From NCBI RefSeq assembly GCF_025151045.1, contig NZ_CP102285.1:3844001-3908000 (forward strand): a stretch of 64,000 nucleotides of DNA, given 5' to 3'. The notes under the pieces were generated by a model. It saw only the letters and a program-made list of their open reading frames with translations, did no database searches and was not told the DNA's origin. Source of the stretch: Parabacteroides johnsonii DSM 18315 (lineage in GTDB: Bacteria; Bacteroidota; Bacteroidia; Bacteroidales; Tannerellaceae). The position numbers and the translations under genes are program-made. Each line of letters begins with the position of its first letter. Position 1 is the first letter of the stretch. Positions 51,930 to 61,260 of this stretch are shown in pieces.

Positions 51930-54900
51930 ATGATGAATGATTTAAACATTCCTTTCTTTAGGAAAACGGTGTTTGCAGGAATGGCCACACTATTCTTGTC
52001 GACAGGAGTTACCCTGGCCAATCCGGTTAGTGCCGGGGAAGAAGTGATGGAAAAGTATGCTGTAGCATTGTCTCAGCAAAAGAAAGTGACGATTACGGGA
52101 ATAGTAAAGGATGCTCTCGGTCCGGTAGTTGGTGCCAACGTAGTGGAAAAAGGAACTACGAACGGGACGGTTACAGATATGGAAGGACATTTTTCTTTGC
52201 AGGTATCCTCGAATGCCGTACTAGTCGTTTCTTACATCGGTTATATAGATCAGGCGATTCCGGTGAACGGAAAGACCTCTTTCACGGTTCTGCTGAAAGA
52301 AGATTCACAGGCTTTGGATGAAGTGGTGGTTGTGGGATATGGTACGCAAAAGAAGGTGAATATGACCGGTGCGGTCACTTCTGTCGATATGAGCAAGATG
52401 GTAGACAGCCGTCCGATCACTTCTCTCTCCGCTGGACTTGCCGGTATGGCTCCCGGTGTTTCTGTAACAGCCGGTAATGGTGGACGTCCCGGTAACGATG
52501 GGGCAACGATCCGTGTACGTGGGCAGGGTACGTTAAATGATTCCAATCCGTTAGTAATCATCGACGGAGTGGAAGCCAGCATGAATAATATCAACCCGCA
52601 AGACGTAGAAAGCATTTCGGTATTGAAGGATGCTGCTTCGTCTGCCATTTATGGTTCCCGTGCTGCAAACGGTGTCATTCTGATCACTACCCGTAGGGGG
52701 AAATCGGGTGAAGCGAAAATATCTTATAATGGTTATGTCACAATGCAGAAAGTGGCGAACCGTATCGACTTGGTCTCCAATTATGCCGATTATATGGAAT
52801 TGTATAACGAAGGGCAACTCAATAGCGACCTCCCCGCGATCTTCAGTCAAGAGAAAATCGATGAATGGCGGGCGGCTGGTAACAGTGATCCTGTCAAATA
52901 TCCGAACTCTGACTGGCAGGACGCTCTATTTCAGACTGGATGGATGCAGAACCATACAATCAATATCAATGGAGGATCTGACAAGATTCACTATTATATA
53001 TCCGGTAATTACATGAACAATCCCGGTATTATGGAAAATTCCGGGTATGAACGTTATAGTGCCCGTGTCAATTTGGACGCGGAAGTCAAAGATTGGTTTA
53101 CTATTGGTGTCAATGCTTACGGTACGCGTGGAAAAGAGGAGTTAGGGTTGTTGAAGACAGAATCGAATGACAATTTCTATACCTACATGCAAGCTACCAC
53201 ACCGGGTATCTGCTATCAGGCACCTGATGGCCGGTATGGTGGTGTAAACAATCCGGAAGACGACCCGCAGAGTAGCTCCAACAATGTCTTGAAGATGTTG
53301 AACGACGTCAAAGGAAATCGTACGACCAATAATATCGTTTCTCGTTTTTATGCCCAGCTGAGGCCGTTTAAAGGTTTGACGATTGAAGGATCTTATACGT
53401 ATGCTTTTTCCGACCAGTTCCTGTATCAACAGCCGGTTTTCCATGATTTGTGGAACTTGTATGACAATACGTTGCAGATTGCCGGAACTGGAGTTTCGAA
53501 AGTTATCAACCGCAATAATAAGACTGTCCGTAACAATATGGACGGGCTGGTCAGATATGAAACCGAGATCGACCGGTTGAACATTCAAGCAACGGTCGGA
53601 GCCAGTCAGGAAGCCTACCGTAACAACTGGTTTGAGGCCTCCAAAGAAAATTTGACATCCTCTGAATTGACGGAGTTGAATGCTGCCACTGCCAATGCTA
53701 CTGCAACCGGAACCTATTCCAATTGGGCTATGCGTTCATTTTTTGGCCGGGTCAATTTGAACTGGGATGAAAAATACTTGTTGGAAGCCAATCTTCGTGC
53801 CGATGCCTCTTCCCGTTTTGCCAAGAAATATCGTTGGGGCTATTTCCCTTCTTTCTCGTTGGGCTGGCGTATGGAACAGGAAGCTTTCATGAAAGATATC
53901 TCATGGCTTAACCAGTTGAAAATCCGCGCCTCGTATGGCTCGTTAGGAAACAATGCTGTGGGAAACTATGACTATCAGTTGTATTATCAGGCCTCTAATT
54001 ATGTCTTGAACAACGCCTTGCAGGTCGGTATGGCGCAACGTGCTCTTTCGAATGCGGCGTTGACTTGGGAAACTTCCTATGTCACTAATTTCGGTGTGGA
54101 CTTCGCTCTGTTCTCTAAATTGAGCGGAACTGTCGATGCTTTCGTCAAAAACACCAAAGGGATTCTGATCGAACTGCCAGCACCATTGGTGCATGGTAAT
54201 GCTACCGTTCCTAAATCCAATGCGGCTGAGGTTCGCAACCGGGGTGTCGAGCTGAGTTTGAACTGGAATGACAAAATCGGTTCTGTGAACTATTTTGTCG
54301 GGGGGAATTTCTCATATGTTAAAAATAAAGTGACGAAGTTTAAAGGTGACGAGATGTCTCTGAACGGAACCAACATGATTTTGGAGGGTGAACCGATCAA
54401 TATCCAATATGTGCTTTCGGTCGACCGGATTATCCAGACGGAAGAGGATATGGCAATAGTGGAAGCTATGGAAGCGAATAATCCGGATGCTTTCAAGCAA
54501 TATAAGAAACCGGAATATGGAGATTTCTTATATAAAGATGTTGACGGAGACGGATGCATCACTGACAACGACAAGATCAAAGTTGGCAATGGTACTAACC
54601 CGACATTCACTTTTGGATTCAATTTCGGTGCCAACTGGAAAGGTTGGGATTTTAGCTGTATCTTGCAAGGTGCTACCGGATTGAAAACATACTGGAGCGG
54701 ATTGGATGGCGCCAGCTATTGGCCTCAAGTGCGCCGGGGTAACCAGATCAACAAGACCATTGCAGACGGACGTTGGTATCCGGGGCGTACGGATGCTACT
54801 TATCCGCGTCTCCTAAATTATACTGATGGACGGAACCGGGTGGCAAGTGACTTCTGGGTACAGGATAAGTCTTATTTGAGAGTGAAAAATGTCCAGTTGG

Positions 54901-55076
54901 GATATACTATTCCGAAACATCTCTCGCAAAAACTCCTGATCGACAACTTCCGTTTATATGTCAGCATCGATAATGCTTTGACCTTTACGGGATATAAGGG
55001 ATTGGATCCTGAGGTATCGGGCACGAAATATCCGTCTATGCGATTAACAACATTTGGTTTAAACCTTACATTTTAA
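51930..55076 (+). CDS. SusC/RagA TonB-dependent outer-membrane transporter
   Basis: This is a 1048-residue oligosaccharide importer without an STN domain, in keeping with HTCS rather than sigma/anti-sigma control. The signal peptide (…GVTLANPVSA) is followed by a carboxypeptidase-regulatory-like domain (about 52-130, GIVKDALGPVVGANVVEKGTTNG). Next come the TonB-box-like LDEVVVVGYG, a plug with VIIDGVEASMNNINPQDVESI and VLKDAASSAIYGSRAANGVI, and the barrel ending LTTFGLNLTF. The start is ATGATG (51930 or 51933). The susD gene follows after 12 nt. Confidence 0.95.
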   Translation: MMNDLNIPFFRKTVFAGMATLFLSTGVTLANPVSAGEEVMEKYAVALSQQKKVTITGIVKDALGPVVGANVVEKGTTNGTVTDMEGHFSLQVSSNAVLVVSYIGYIDQAIPVNGKTSFTVLLKEDSQALDEVVVVGYGTQKKVNMTGAVTSVDMSKMVDSRPITSLSAGLAGMAPGVSVTAGNGGRPGNDGATIRVRGQGTLNDSNPLVIIDGVEASMNNINPQDVESISVLKDAASSAIYGSRAANGVILITTRRGKSGEAKISYNGYVTMQKVANRIDLVSNYADYMELYNEGQLNSDLPAIFSQEKIDEWRAAGNSDPVKYPNSDWQDALFQTGWMQNHTININGGSDKIHYYISGNYMNNPGIMENSGYERYSARVNLDAEVKDWFTIGVNAYGTRGKEELGLLKTESNDNFYTYMQATTPGICYQAPDGRYGGVNNPEDDPQSSSNNVLKMLNDVKGNRTTNNIVSRFYAQLRPFKGLTIEGSYTYAFSDQFLYQQPVFHDLWNLYDNTLQIAGTGVSKVINRNNKTVRNNMDGLVRYETEIDRLNIQATVGASQEAYRNNWFEASKENLTSSELTELNAATANATATGTYSNWAMRSFFGRVNLNWDEKYLLEANLRADASSRFAKKYRWGYFPSFSLGWRMEQEAFMKDISWLNQLKIRASYGSLGNNAVGNYDYQLYYQASNYVLNNALQVGMAQRALSNAALTWETSYVTNFGVDFALFSKLSGTVDAFVKNTKGILIELPAPLVHGNATVPKSNAAEVRNRGVELSLNWNDKIGSVNYFVGGNFSYVKNKVTKFKGDEMSLNGTNMILEGEPINIQYVLSVDRIIQTEEDMAIVEAMEANNPDAFKQYKKPEYGDFLYKDVDGDGCITDNDKIKVGNGTNPTFTFGFNFGANWKGWDFSCILQGATGLKTYWSGLDGASYWPQVRRGNQINKTIADGRWYPGRTDATYPRLLNYTDGRNRVASDFWVQDKSYLRVKNVQLGYTIPKHLSQKLLIDNFRLYVSIDNALTFTGYKGLDPEVSGTKYPSMRLTTFGLNLTF

Positions 55077-55088
55077 ATAGTTGAAAAC

Positions 55089-56828
55089 ATGAAAAAGATC
55101 ATAATCTATTTGGCGACAATGCTTTTAGCTGCCATGACATTCACCGGTTGCTATGATTTGGAGACCTATCCGGGAGACAAAGTCAATGAAGGTACATTTT
55201 ACAAGACCGGCGATCACGCTCATCAAGGCTTGATGGGAATCTATGGCATGCTGCGTCTGAACGAGGCATACGGTTACCAGTTCTGCTTCGATCATTTGGG
55301 AGATATCGCTTACGGGTATAACTATTATATGATGTTCCTGGCTACCTATACCGACCGTGATGGAACGATACAAGCCCATTGGCAGACCTTCTATGACGGT
55401 ATACATCGTGTCAATACCTTTATACGTTCCGTAAAGGGAATGGGCGGTATTATCACTGATGAACAGATCAATGAATATGTGGCGGAAGCCAAATTCCTTC
55501 GTGCGATGTTCTACTTTTCCTTGACAGACCTTTTCGGTGGGGTTCCCTATTATGATGAGTCAACTAATGTCAACGAGGAGTTTATGAATCTGAAACAGCC
55601 GAGAAGTAGCCTCGAAGAGGTACGTGCTCATATTTTGGAAGATTTGGACGAGGCGATCAAATACCTTCCTGTCGAACATGCTGCCAGCGAATATGGGCGT
55701 GCTACTAAAGGTGCTGCCTATGCCCTTCGTGGTAAAGTGTATCTTTATGACAAGGAGTGGCAATCAGCCATCAACGATTTTGAAGAAATCGTCTATAACA
55801 AGTCCAATAACTATGGTTATGATCTCGATGACGATTACGCCCGTGTTTTCAAACTCTATAACGGGGCGAAAAGTCCGGAAACAGTATTCTCGATCCAGAA
55901 TAAGAGTGGTGTTGGCACTGAATATGGTATGCAGATACAAGCTTTGATGGGATGCCGTGGCGCTTATGGAAGTTGCTGGAACAATACAGTTCCTTCTACA
56001 CAATTGGTGGATATGTATGAGTTCAAAGATGGCCGCCCTTTCAACTGGGATGAGATTTTCCCCGGTTATAACGCGATGACACCTGAACAGCGTAAGGAGC
56101 TCCTTAGTGTCGAGATGGACGGAGCCGGAGCCATAGTTGGGCTTCGTGAAGCAGATACAGCCAAAATCCTGAGTGCCTATACCTGTCGCGATCCGCGCCT
56201 GATGGCCACTGTGATCGTTCCTTATTCACACTATATGGGAAATATTGGTCGAACGACTAACGTGGATTTGATCTTCGCTTTGGATCATAACCTGTCGGGG
56301 AATGCCAACGGTGGCACAATCCAGAACAATGCAGGTTGGGTATCTTATCTCTATCGGAAGTTCGTGACCGAAGGAGATCAGGGCGGTGCGATCAGCAACC
56401 GTTTGCATACACCGTTCGCTTTTCCTTTGATCCGCTTTGCTGACGTTCTCTTGATGCTTTCCGAGGCCTACAACGAAGCGGGACAGTTAGACAAGGCCGT
56501 GATCGAATTCAACAAGGTTCGTACCCGTGTTGGTATGCCGGGCTTGAACTCCGGTCCAGAGTGGATGGTTGTCAGCAATAAAGAACAGATGGCCGAGCGG
56601 ATACGCAAGGAACGTGCCGTTGAGTTTGCCGGGGAAGGACTTCGTTTCAGTGACTTGCGTCGTTGGGGATATGAAATTGCCCACAAAACGCTCAATAACG
56701 TTGATGCTGTCAATATCTATGGCGAGCCGATCTATACCCATCTGTTTACCGAACGTGATATGCTTTGGCCTATACCTGGTGTGGAAAGGGAACGGAATGA
56801 TGCGTTGACACAGAATCCGGGTTGGTAA
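55089..56828 (+). CDS. SusD/RagB-family glycan-binding lipoprotein
   Basis: This is a 579-residue surface lipoprotein with acylated Cys21 (FTGC). SusD hallmarks are EAKFLRAMFYFSLTDLFGGVPYY, RGKVYLYDKEWQSAINDFEEI, FPLIRFADVLLMLSEAYNEAG and the C-terminal RIRKERAVEFAGEGLRFSDLRRWG with DMLWPIPGVE. It is the partner of the adjacent SusC. Ligand is likely an acidic oligosaccharide, judged from the lyase and GH88 genes downstream. Confidence 0.95.
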   Translation: MKKIIIYLATMLLAAMTFTGCYDLETYPGDKVNEGTFYKTGDHAHQGLMGIYGMLRLNEAYGYQFCFDHLGDIAYGYNYYMMFLATYTDRDGTIQAHWQTFYDGIHRVNTFIRSVKGMGGIITDEQINEYVAEAKFLRAMFYFSLTDLFGGVPYYDESTNVNEEFMNLKQPRSSLEEVRAHILEDLDEAIKYLPVEHAASEYGRATKGAAYALRGKVYLYDKEWQSAINDFEEIVYNKSNNYGYDLDDDYARVFKLYNGAKSPETVFSIQNKSGVGTEYGMQIQALMGCRGAYGSCWNNTVPSTQLVDMYEFKDGRPFNWDEIFPGYNAMTPEQRKELLSVEMDGAGAIVGLREADTAKILSAYTCRDPRLMATVIVPYSHYMGNIGRTTNVDLIFALDHNLSGNANGGTIQNNAGWVSYLYRKFVTEGDQGGAISNRLHTPFAFPLIRFADVLLMLSEAYNEAGQLDKAVIEFNKVRTRVGMPGLNSGPEWMVVSNKEQMAERIRKERAVEFAGEGLRFSDLRRWGYEIAHKTLNNVDAVNIYGEPIYTHLFTERDMLWPIPGVERERNDALTQNPGW

Positions 56829-56841
56829 CCTCGATTGATTA

Positions 56842-57035
56842 AGAAACTGTTTTGATTTTTTCGCTTCATGATTTGAGATGTATTTTTGGATCAGATTCAT
56901 CTCTCTGATGGGGAAGATAGCGGGCTATCTGACGGAGAAGAGAGGCGGATATGACCAAAAAGATGCTCAAAGTATAGGCAAAAACAATGGCAAAATAACA
57001 AAGCAGGCTGTTTGTAAAAAATCAAAACAGTTTCT
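56842..57035. mobile_element. MITE-like element with perfect 20-bp terminal inverted repeats
   Basis: AGAAACTGTTTTGATTTTTT (56842-56861) is perfectly complementary to 57016-57035. The 194-bp interior is itself an imperfect palindrome, with TTTGAGATGTATTTTTGG matched by the complement of CCAAAAAGATGCTCAAA and GATAGC/GCTATC at the centre. It has no transposase and no clear target duplication. It sits between susD and the lyase gene and accounts for most of the 56829-57170 gap. A 71-codon frame over it is not a gene. Confidence 0.72.
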
Positions 57036-57170
57036 AAGCAGTTGTGTTAAGTTTGATATAGTAGCATGGAGGCACAGAGTCGCGGAGCTCTGATTAGCAT
57101 ATAAGAAAGCTTTGTGAACACTGTGTCTCTTTTATTTGGATCATTGAAAATCCCTTTAACTTATGTGTTT

Positions 57171-58991
57171 ATGAGATTGATTAATTTAATAGGTTTATTT
57201 TTCCTGTTGTTCTCCTTTGTGGTAACAGGGCGGGATCTCTCTGTCCGGCAATCCGGAAAAGACTTGCTCCAGCATCCCAGGTTACTTTTCAGTAAGCAAG
57301 AGGAACAGCGGATTCGTGATTTATTTGGAACCGAACCTTTATTGGATAGCTTATACGTCGGCCTGATGAAGGAGGCGGAACGTTTGTTGCTGGTTCCTCC
57401 GCAGGAAGATCCTCGAAGGGAAATAAAAAACACGAAAGATATACTGCCTATCAGCCGTGAACAGGTTTACCGGATGGTAAACCTGGCCCTGGCCTACCGG
57501 TTAAGCGGAGACAGACGTTTTGCGGAGAAGGCGGAGAAAGAGTTGGTCCACGTTTGTAATTTCCCTGACTGGGATCCTATTCACTACTTGGATGTGGCGG
57601 AAATGACGACGGCTGTAGCCATTGGTTACGATTGGCTGTACGATGTGTTGGCTCCTTCGACCAGACAGTTGGTTGTTCATTCAATTAAAACAAAGGCATT
57701 GGATCTTGTCGTTGAGGAATATAACACCGGAAATGCGGATTCTTGGGCGAAACGCGAAACGAACTGGAATGTGGTTTGCAATACCGGAATGGTATTGGGT
57801 GCTTTGGCCATTGAAGAGCATTATCCGGAACTGGCCAAGCATATCATTGGTGAAGCGGTCAGGTATATCCCGAACTGCCTGAAGCATTTTGCACCGGATG
57901 GTGTTTGCTACGAGGGACCTGCTTATTGGGGATATACGAACATGTACTTATCTCTTTTGTTGAAAGCGTTGAATGATAATTTTGGCGGGGACTTCGGACT
58001 TTCGGAAATGGTGGGAGTGGATAAAAGCGTCCTGTATTATATGCATAGCACAAGCCCTTCCGGCAAGATATTCAATTTTGCCAATTCCGGTAGTACGGCT
58101 CCTGCGGCAGAGCCCATTTATTTTTATTTCAGTCGGGCTTTCAACCAACCGGAAGTAGCGACATTTTATCGGGATGTCTTGTCAAAGACGGTTCATGAGG
58201 GAAATTATTTCAGATTCTACTTCCTGTCCATTCCTTGGTATGATACGGCCTCTTCTACTGCTGATGCTTTGCCGAAACTGAAGGTGTACGAAGGTATCAA
58301 TGACATTGTCGTGTTCAACGGAAACCGGAATATTCCTAACAGTCTCTATCTGATTGCTAAAACCGGAGATCCGGATATGGCGCACCAACAGCTGGATATA
58401 GGAACCTTTATTGTCGAGATGAACGGGATAAGGTGGACGGACGATTTGGGGACTGATAACTATAACCTACCCGGATTCTGGGATTATAAGCCGGATGGAC
58501 AGCGCTGGACGTATTTCAGAAATTCGAATTTCAGCCACAATACGTTGTCGATTGACCATAAACTGCAAAACTCGGCCGGGACAGGTGAGATCGATCGGCT
58601 GGACGATAGGGCCGCCCAACCTTTTGTCACAATGAATATGAGCACGGCTTATGCCGGACAGAGCCGTTTTGTTTATCGGACATTTCGTATGCTTGATGAT
58701 ACCCGTATACTGGTTACGGACAGTGTAGGGTTGCAGAGCCCGTCCCAGTCGGTGCAATGGTCCGTGATAACTTCGGCAGACGTTGAATGTAAAGGAAATA
58801 CTGCCGTTCTCAGGAAAGACGGTAAATCTTTTTCCTTGAAGATTGCTTCACCCACCAATGCTTCTTTTACGACAAAGGCGGCAAAAAGAGGGACGGAAGC
58901 GGAGAAACCGATAGAGGGGTATACGGTCCTATCGGCATCAGTATCGGGTGAGCCTGTACAAGTGATCAAAGTTCTCTTGTCGGGAGAATAG
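57171..58991 (+). CDS. Heparinase II/III-family polysaccharide lyase
   Basis: This is a 606-residue secreted lyase. The ATG at 57171 begins a Sec signal (NLIGLFFLLFSFVVTG); a GTG at 57114 is in frame but upstream of it. The N-terminal (alpha/alpha) toroid spans about 35-330, with ETNWNVVCNTGMVLGALAI and YEGPAYWGYTNMYL holding the likely catalytic Asn/Tyr positions. The beta-sandwich spans about 370-600 and includes RNSNFSHNTLSID with the conserved His. The fold cleaves uronic-acid polysaccharides by beta-elimination. Exact PL family was not determined. Next to GH88, no sulfatase. Confidence 0.86.
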   Translation: MRLINLIGLFFLLFSFVVTGRDLSVRQSGKDLLQHPRLLFSKQEEQRIRDLFGTEPLLDSLYVGLMKEAERLLLVPPQEDPRREIKNTKDILPISREQVYRMVNLALAYRLSGDRRFAEKAEKELVHVCNFPDWDPIHYLDVAEMTTAVAIGYDWLYDVLAPSTRQLVVHSIKTKALDLVVEEYNTGNADSWAKRETNWNVVCNTGMVLGALAIEEHYPELAKHIIGEAVRYIPNCLKHFAPDGVCYEGPAYWGYTNMYLSLLLKALNDNFGGDFGLSEMVGVDKSVLYYMHSTSPSGKIFNFANSGSTAPAAEPIYFYFSRAFNQPEVATFYRDVLSKTVHEGNYFRFYFLSIPWYDTASSTADALPKLKVYEGINDIVVFNGNRNIPNSLYLIAKTGDPDMAHQQLDIGTFIVEMNGIRWTDDLGTDNYNLPGFWDYKPDGQRWTYFRNSNFSHNTLSIDHKLQNSAGTGEIDRLDDRAAQPFVTMNMSTAYAGQSRFVYRTFRMLDDTRILVTDSVGLQSPSQSVQWSVITSADVECKGNTAVLRKDGKSFSLKIASPTNASFTTKAAKRGTEAEKPIEGYTVLSASVSGEPVQVIKVLLSGE

Positions 58992-59026
58992 AAGAGTAGT
59001 TACATTAAAAAATAAATAATATAAAG

Positions 59027-60244
59027 ATGGTAAAAGTGAAGCATTTAATGGGCATGGCACTCAGTGTTGCGTTGATTTCCTGCGGAGGAACAGGAAATGG
59101 GTTTGTTGAAGAGAACGTAGAGTTTGCCCGTAAACAGATAGGACAAGAAATCGAGCTGATCGAGGCGAGCGGCAAGTTTATGAACCCGACTACGCTGAAC
59201 CCGGACGGTTCCGTTTATTATTGTAACTTGGCGGACTGGCGCAGTGGTTTTTTCCCCGGTTCGGTTTGGTATTTGTATGAATTGACAGGGGATAAGAGCC
59301 TGTTGCCTCTTGCACAGAAATACACGGAAGCGGTGAAAGATGCCAAAAACATCAAGTGGAACCATGATGTCGGCTTTATGATTTATTGCAGTTTTGGGAA
59401 CGGTTTGCGTCTGACGGGCGATCCGGAATACAAGGAGGTGATTGTCGAAGCTGCCCGTTCCTTGTCTACCCGCTTTCGGCCGGTAGCGGGGATTATCCAG
59501 TCATGGGACGTGGATAGAGGATGGATTTCGGAACGGGGCTGGGAGTGTCCGGTGATCATCGATAATATGATGAATCTCGAACTGTTGTTTGCCGCTACAC
59601 GGTTGTCCGGTGACTCTGCTTTCTATAAGGTTGCCGTTTCGCATGTCGACCGTACTATAAAGGAACAATATCGCCCGGATGGCAGTTGTTATCATGTGGT
59701 GGATTATAGCTTGAAAGACGGCTCCGTACGCAATCGGCATACGGCACAGGGATATGCGCACGAATCGGCATGGAGCCGTGGACAAGCCTGGGGCATTTAC
59801 GGTCTGACGCTGTGTTACCGGGAGACCGGAGACCGGAAGTATCTCGACCTGGCTTTAAAAGCGATCCGTTTTATGTTCAGTCATAAAAATACGCCCGAAG
59901 ACCTTGTATTTTATTGGGATATGGATGCCCCGAACATTCCTGACGATTACCGGGATGCTTCGGCCGCTGCTTGTATCGCCTCCGCTTTGTATGAGATTAG
60001 TACGATGGATGTGCCTGAACCGCAAACGTATAAGGCATATGCCGACCGGATCATGAAAAGTCTGGCTTCTCCGGCTTACCGAGCTGAGTTGGGTACGAAC
60101 GGAAACTTTTTGCTGATGCATTGTGTCGGAAGTATTCCGCATAATGGAGAAATAGATGTCCCGTTGAATTATGCTGACTATTACTTCCTGGAAGCTTTGA
60201 AGCGGAAACGAGACATTGAGCAAAAGGGTTCCAAAGGCTGCTAA
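59027..60244 (+). CDS. Glycoside hydrolase family 88 unsaturated glucuronyl hydrolase
   Basis: This is a 405-residue lipoprotein (lipobox LISC, Cys19) with an (alpha/alpha)6 barrel. GH88 marks are CNLADWRSGFFPGSVWYLYELTGD, NHDVGFMIYCSFGNG (Asp likely catalytic), VIIDNMMNLELLFAATRLSGD (second conserved Asp) and AHESAWSRGQAWGIYGL. It hydrates the 4,5-unsaturated uronic acid left by the lyase, releasing a keto acid. Gap to the lyase is 35 nt, so the two are likely co-transcribed. It overlaps the convergent ArsC-like gene by 4 bp. Confidence 0.93.
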   Translation: MVKVKHLMGMALSVALISCGGTGNGFVEENVEFARKQIGQEIELIEASGKFMNPTTLNPDGSVYYCNLADWRSGFFPGSVWYLYELTGDKSLLPLAQKYTEAVKDAKNIKWNHDVGFMIYCSFGNGLRLTGDPEYKEVIVEAARSLSTRFRPVAGIIQSWDVDRGWISERGWECPVIIDNMMNLELLFAATRLSGDSAFYKVAVSHVDRTIKEQYRPDGSCYHVVDYSLKDGSVRNRHTAQGYAHESAWSRGQAWGIYGLTLCYRETGDRKYLDLALKAIRFMFSHKNTPEDLVFYWDMDAPNIPDDYRDASAAACIASALYEISTMDVPEPQTYKAYADRIMKSLASPAYRAELGTNGNFLLMHCVGSIPHNGEIDVPLNYADYYFLEALKRKRDIEQKGSKGC

Positions 60245-60714
60245 TTACATCTGCAAAACCGGTTCGCGCCGCAGGTGCAAGTAGGCCCGTATCCACCGTT
60301 CTGTATTTCGTCGCAATACAGGTCGTACATTTTCATTTTGACCTGGTTGCTGATCCGGCGAAATTCACCGGCAATGGATTCGGGCGTACCTTTTGCACGT
60401 GCCGGGTTGTAGAAGCTGGTGTGTATCAGGTTGCGTACTTTTCCTGTGAAAGCAGGGCAGTTTTCTTCTGCATCTCTGCTGACGGTGATCACATAGTCCC
60501 AGGGGGCATCTATATATTCTTCTACCGCTTTCGGTTTATGATGGCTGATATCGATGCCGGAAGATGCCAATGTCTGGACGGCGAGCGGATGTACCTCTAT
60601 GGCCGGACTGATCCCGGCGGAATGAACGATAAGCGTTCTGTCAAATGATTGTAGCCAGCCTTGTGCCATCTGGCTGAGGCAACTGTTGTCAGAGCAAAGG
60701 ATTAATATTTTCAT
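60241..60714 (-). CDS. ArsC-like / low-molecular-weight phosphatase-fold protein with altered P-loop
   Basis: This is a 157-residue protein of the thioredoxin-coupled arsenate reductase / LMW-PTP fold. The N-terminal P-loop reads CSDNSCLSQMAQGWL, where the family normally has CxGNSCRSQMAEG. The catalytic/anion-binding Arg is therefore Leu (codon CTC). Conserved later segments remain: HSAGISP, HPLAVQTLASSGIDIS, and WDYVITVSRDAEENCPAF. The tail is Cys-rich (CTCGANRFCRC). It may be non-catalytic or have a changed function. It is preceded by a good minus-strand promoter. Confidence 0.82.
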   Translation of the reverse strand: MKILILCSDNSCLSQMAQGWLQSFDRTLIVHSAGISPAIEVHPLAVQTLASSGIDISHHKPKAVEEYIDAPWDYVITVSRDAEENCPAFTGKVRNLIHTSFYNPARAKGTPESIAGEFRRISNQVKMKMYDLYCDEIQNGGYGPTCTCGANRFCRCN

Positions 60715-60738
60715 GTTCTTCTTTTTCTATTTAACAAA

Positions 60739-60746
60739 CAAATGTA
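60739..60746 (-). promoter_or_regulatory. -7 box (TACATTTG) for ArsC-like gene
   Basis: CAAATGTA on the + strand reads TACATTTG on the minus strand, 24 nt upstream of the start at 60714. Confidence 0.6.
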
Positions 60747-60807
60747 ATAAATGTTAGGCTTTAGAGATAATATTTCACCTTTGCTGCCGATTGATTTTGT
60801 TTATTGC

Positions 60808-61129
60808 ATGAAAGATATTGTTTATATAGGCTCGTTATTGTTCGCTCTGATACTTGTCTCTTGTGAAAAACGAGTTGCCCCTTTTCCTGATAATCAAGTC
60901 GCCAAGGTTCTTTTGAGAATCATCCGGACAGCTTGAATTTGCAAATATCGTTTTACAAACATCGGACTCTGTTTTCATGACGGGAGTTTCCACTGATGTC
61001 AATGAAAGTTCCCGTGCTTTCTTCCTTACCTTCGCCTGGAATTTCCAGTTTGGGCGGAAATATCAGAGCAGCGGAAAGAAAATCTGGAATCAAGATACGG
61101 ATGCTGGCGTGATGAATACTTCCAAATAA
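60808..61129 (+). pseudogene. Internally deleted outer-membrane receptor-like gene
   Basis: An ATG at 60808 starts a lipoprotein-type signal (YIGSLLFALILVSC) that runs out at 60936. In another frame, 60917-61129 encodes ESSGQLEFANIVLQTSDSVF MTGVSTDVNE, like the carboxypeptidase-regulatory start of OMP_b-brl-type TonB receptors. It is joined directly to SSRAFFLTFAWNFQFGRKYQ and a short tail ending DTDAGVMNTSK, like the C-terminal barrel strand of the same family. The plug and nearly the whole barrel are missing, and a frame break lies near 60915. A relic of a gene of several hundred codons. Confidence 0.68.
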
Positions 61130-61260
61130 TGAATTTTTGCGGGCCTAACTCCTGTTCTTTATTATTATTTCGGCAATATTTCGTATATTTACAGCCTATT
61201 ATGGCTTATGAGCAATTGCCACAGAGCCCGGGATGATGCAAAAGATTTGGATAGAGATAT

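Noticed and set aside
56878-57093. A 71-codon + strand frame after susD
   Set aside because: It reads across the palindromic MITE-like element and has no protein features.
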